From contig JAMXBB010000011.1 of the NCBI GenBank assembly GCA_024138015.1, forward strand, positions 72,730,522 through 72,794,521: a DNA stretch of 64,000 bases. Direction: 5' to 3'. The notes under the pieces were generated by a model. That model had not been told where the DNA came from, ran no database searches, and saw only the letters and a list, made by a program, of their open reading frames with translations. Source of the DNA: Lumnitzera littorea (Eukaryota; Streptophyta; Magnoliopsida; Myrtales; Combretaceae). Made by a program: the position numbers and the translations under genes. Shown here one piece after another: positions 61,301-64,000 of this stretch (position 1 is the stretch's first letter; each line of letters starts with the position of its first letter).

Positions 61301-63238
61301 CAACTTCACCCATAAAGCTAACTGTCCAGAACTAGCAGCTATAGACAGACACAAGGAAATGAATGCTACCAGAACAGGGAGAGGATAGATGAAGATTTGC
61401 GATGCTAGCACACAGGTTCAGGGCCAAAAAGTATAATTTCATGATCAATGAATATAAAGTGAAAAATTTAATTACCAAAATGAATGTGGATATCATTAAA
61501 GAAAACCCAATTTTCAAATTGGTTAATTGTGCATCTCCACTCCCAAATCCCAGCAAAAACCTTCTTAATAGCAAAGTGAGAAAGAGAGAGAAAAATGCAA
61601 GTCACATAAACCCATTAAAAATTGCCTCTATACTCTTCAGTAAGTTAGAACTATAGGTCTGGATAACCAAGTGAGGTCAGCCATGTCCAGATACATGAGA
61701 ACCACCCTCACTGTCACCTACTTTGCTAACTTGTATTTAGGATTCAATTCGAAATGCAAAGGGATCTTCCCAAATCAGCCTTGAAAATCATCTCTTTGGG
61801 TAGGGAAACAATAAGATTGTCCCTTAATGGTCCAACTTCAAAACAATAGACAATACAATTGGGAAAGTTATTGTAGGAATCTGAGATAATACAAAGAGGC
61901 AGCAACAGATATGCCTGCTGAGAAGTGTGGATATAGTCAAACAAGCTTCCATTCAAATTCTACATTAAAGCTCAAGATAAATACAATATAAGTGATTCCT
62001 TTCCAGAAGGATAAAGCTGCCATTTTCAGAAAATAATATCTGTCAATTTTACATTCAGAGACTTGGAACAAGCTTTTATAGTAGCCTTCAAATGGAGCAG
62101 GAACATCAAGGCATAGAGGCATTAACAAGCCTGAGAAGTTGATCAATAAGGGACATAGTTAACAACTGTCGACACCATAATTGACTGATCCCTGAACGTC
62201 TCATCCACCACAGAACCTTATGACTAGCACGTAGGACCTCTAGAAATAGATGCAATACCTCTTTATATGGATTTTCAGCTCAGGTAGCAGAAAACTTAGA
62301 CTAATTATTTTCCTAGAGTTCCTACGGGAATCGATTACAGGAAAATCTTATAGGTTGCAGGAACAACGTAGAAAAGCCACAATCCTAGTTGGATAAATAT
62401 GCTATTAATGGGGAGAAAACATATTAAACTCATTAAATTTCCTTGCAAATGAATTAAATGCATTAATTACCCTATCAATCAAAGAATAAAGAAAACAAAA
62501 AGAATTGCAAACATTAACGACTTAAGATAAGTCAAAAGCCCCTAGCTCTACAATTCTCAAACATTGAAAAAGAAGTGATGTAGAGTCTGCAGCCCTTGAT
62601 TTCATATGTCTAAACTCAAAATTGCACTATTGCAGTGGCAACAAGGTAAATTGTTGCTTTTAATCATTTAAGCAAAGCTACAAGAGCATGCTTTTAGACT
62701 ATTTCCAAAGTGAGAAACTTGAGAAATATATTATTGTTGATGGCCAACAAGAAAAATAGAAATATCTTATTCTTTTTTTGGCAATTAATGATATACTAAA
62801 CCCAATCATGTACTTTAGATAAGTTGACAATTGAAACTGACAGTAAAAAGCATGTAAATCTCCAGTTCATTAAGCTAGCAGTATCGGACAATAAACTTCC
62901 ACAATTTCAAATATCTGTGACGCAATTCCATTGCAGCATAAAAATCTAATCATGATAAGGTACCCCGTGTAGGCCCCAAAACATTTCGTGGCAATGCCGT
63001 TAGCAGAATACCACATTGCTTCTTACTGCAAGAGTTGCCATAACTCCATAAATGCAACATGAAAACAACTAAAAAAGCTATAAACTAAAAAGGGCCTAAA
63101 AATTGAACCTTTCGGCCATTCTGCTACAATCCTCTCCTTAAGCATAGCTACAGTTGATGTCGGCGAGTACTGAAACGGACCAATATCTGTTCCATCATAC
63201 AACCTGAATTTAAGCTCTACTAAATCCTCCTCCGGCAT
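55384..63238 (-). CDS. MUB: Membrane-anchored ubiquitin-fold protein, three coding exons
   Basis: Encodes a MUB: a ubiquitin-like fold carrying a prenylated C-terminus that holds it at the plasma membrane, where family members bind group VI E2 ubiquitin-conjugating enzymes. Minus-strand exons are 63109-63238 (ATG at 63236-63238), 59852-60022 and 55384-55439 (stop TAA), all GT-AG, total 118 residues, the usual family length. It begins MPEEDLVELKFRLYDG, continues GPFQYSPTSTVAMLKERI, then SATDIKLINAGKILENNKTV and VITMHVVVQPSLAK. It ends KSICSCTIL. The last four residues CTIL form a CaaX box, with Leu favouring geranylgeranylation; the Cys two residues before may be acylated. Introns are long (3086 and 4411 bases); the second holds a gypsy remnant. 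Which MUB paralogue this is cannot be decided. Confidence 0.95.
55737..58138 (+). mobile_element. Ty3/gypsy remnant inside MUB intron 2
   Basis: Two direct repeats of about 845 bp (55737-56580 and about 57280-58138) start near ATGGAATYAATGATCC and share long blocks. After the left copy, TGGTGTCAGAG (56586-56596) differs by one base from the initiator-Met primer site. The 0.7-kb interior keeps LGRPWKLDSTM and NTYTF near 57035-57105, like the LGRPWxxD spacer after the protease of Ty3/gypsy pol. RT and integrase are gone. It lies antisense to the host gene. The last 20 bases of the right copy and the duplications are not clear. Confidence 0.7.
58139..59850. other. Rest of MUB intron 2
   Basis: No exon or repeat family was recognised. 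A minus-strand open stretch at 59556-59801 (81 codons, Leu/Gly-rich) has no support as a gene. A C-rich CACCCCCCAACCCACCCCC lies at 59262-59280. Confidence 0.5.
60023..63108. other. MUB intron 1
   Basis: Donor GTTCAATT on the minus strand at 63108; acceptor TATGTAG at 60023. The sequence is AT-rich with scattered short open stretches. No transposon ends, exons or RNA genes were recognised by eye. Confidence 0.55.
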
Positions 63239-63256
63239 TTCAACTACTTCAAAAGC

Positions 63257-63764
63257 CTTGAAGAGCAACCCAATTTATAATTGACGTCTAAACCACTAAT
63301 TAATATCTACAAACCAAGACTTGTATAACGTGAAGCAATATCTCTCTCCCTTTGTCTACCTCTCTCGGTCACCTGCATAAAATCGCAGTAAACAATAAGA
63401 GGCAAATACACAAAAGAGGGAAACGTTTCGAATAAAAAAATTTACGATTTTTACTAACTAACTTTCTGAAATTACTATGACCAACACTAATTTAAATTCA
63501 CTAGTCAACACTTGCATAACATAAAATAGCCTCTCTCTCCGCCCATCACCTAAAAACCGTTACAAACAGTAAGAACTCGCGACCGTATACGAGAACAATA
63601 GAGAAAGGAAATTTAGTTCTTTCTATCAAATTCAACTTTCTTTTCTTTTCTCAGCAACCAAAAAGTTAAATGTTTGACCTCGTAAAGGAAAACAAATATG
63701 AAATTTTAAAATTACAACTAGCTCGAACTAATTAAAGTGACTGAAATCAAGTTCCATAACTAAC
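63257..63764 (-). other. Probable 5' UTR intron of MUB
   Basis: A donor GTTAGT follows CAAGCCAAG at 63765. An acceptor CTCTTCAAG precedes GCTTTTGAAG at 63256, leaving 18 UTR bases before the ATG. Length 508 bases. Upstream, TTAGTTCTCAC...TCTCTCTCTTCAAG (63765-63812) reads like a plant 5' UTR. Confidence 0.55.
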
Positions 63765-63799
63765 CTTGGCTTGAAGAGAGAGAATCGGACAGTAAAGTG

Positions 63800-64000
63800 A
63801 GAACTAATATTTTGGCTTGTGTATTTTTTTTTTTTTTTTTTTGCCACTAAAGCAGGAACTTTAAAATAAAAAAGTAAAAAATAAAAAAAATAAAGCAAAA
63901 CCCTAGAAGAAGGAGAAGAAGAAGAAGAAGAAGAAAAGACTCGTCGACCACTTCGTTTGACACTCTTTTGTTTGGTGCGGTAGTGTTGTGCAAATTCCAC
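63800..64000 (-). promoter_or_regulatory. Likely MUB upstream leader or promoter region
   Basis: A long A run on the minus strand (63827-63842), then CTAGGGTTTTGC (63898-63909) and a (CTT)n-type tract (63910-63937), a pattern common in plant 5' UTRs. The exact start of transcription lies near or beyond the window edge. Confidence 0.4.

Noticed and set aside
63728..64000. 90-codon minus-strand frame at the window edge
   Set aside because: It reads through a poly-A/T run and a CTT tract typical of an untranslated leader; the Ser and Phe runs are low complexity.

Overview
This is nuclear DNA of a flowering plant, most likely a eudicot. The evidence is two spliced plant genes with GT-AG introns, AT-rich intergenic sequence, and many decayed Ty3/gypsy LTR retrotransposons inserted into one another. 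Nothing prokaryotic is visible: no operons, CRISPR arrays or Shine-Dalgarno-led genes. The species cannot be named from the sequence alone.

Two host genes are supported, both on the minus strand. One encodes 60S ribosomal protein L7a (eL8; CDS 21524-24535, seven exons). Its ATG appears to sit alone on a first exon next to a TATA / telo-box promoter. The other encodes a membrane-anchored ubiquitin-fold protein (MUB; CDS 55384-63238, three coding exons). It has introns of about 3.1 and 4.4 kb and a C-terminal CaaX box.

Most of the rest is transposon. Positions 1-6433 hold degenerate retroelement sequence: plus-strand coiled-coil coding traces, then a minus-strand gag and LTR fragment. Positions 6434-18305 are a full-length but dead Tat/Ogre-like element (LTRs about 2.4 kb, TSD CCTAT/CCTAC) with RT, two RNase H domains and integrase, all broken. 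Positions 18686-19216 are a PIF/Harbinger-type MITE with TAA duplications. From about 25.8 to 48.7 kb lies one minus-strand chromovirus cut into pieces by three later insertions: a 12.3-kb Tat-like element at 26961-39303 (TSD CATAT, lacking pol, itself carrying a solo LTR at 32038-34372 with TSD ACTTG), a solo LTR at 39773-42730, and another at 43209-46153. To its right are a second minus-strand gag/LTR fragment (48740-50632) and a small non-autonomous LTR element (52005-54015). A further gypsy remnant with two LTRs lies inside the large MUB intron (55737-58138).

No clearly new functional system was found. The most unusual structures are these: an array of four hairpin-forming repeats of about 95 bp in both LTRs of the 12.3-kb element; strand-asymmetric C/A-rich tracts in several LTRs; pol III box-like motifs in LTRs; 3'-region minisatellites in two elements that share a short core; and the layered insertion record of the chromovirus.
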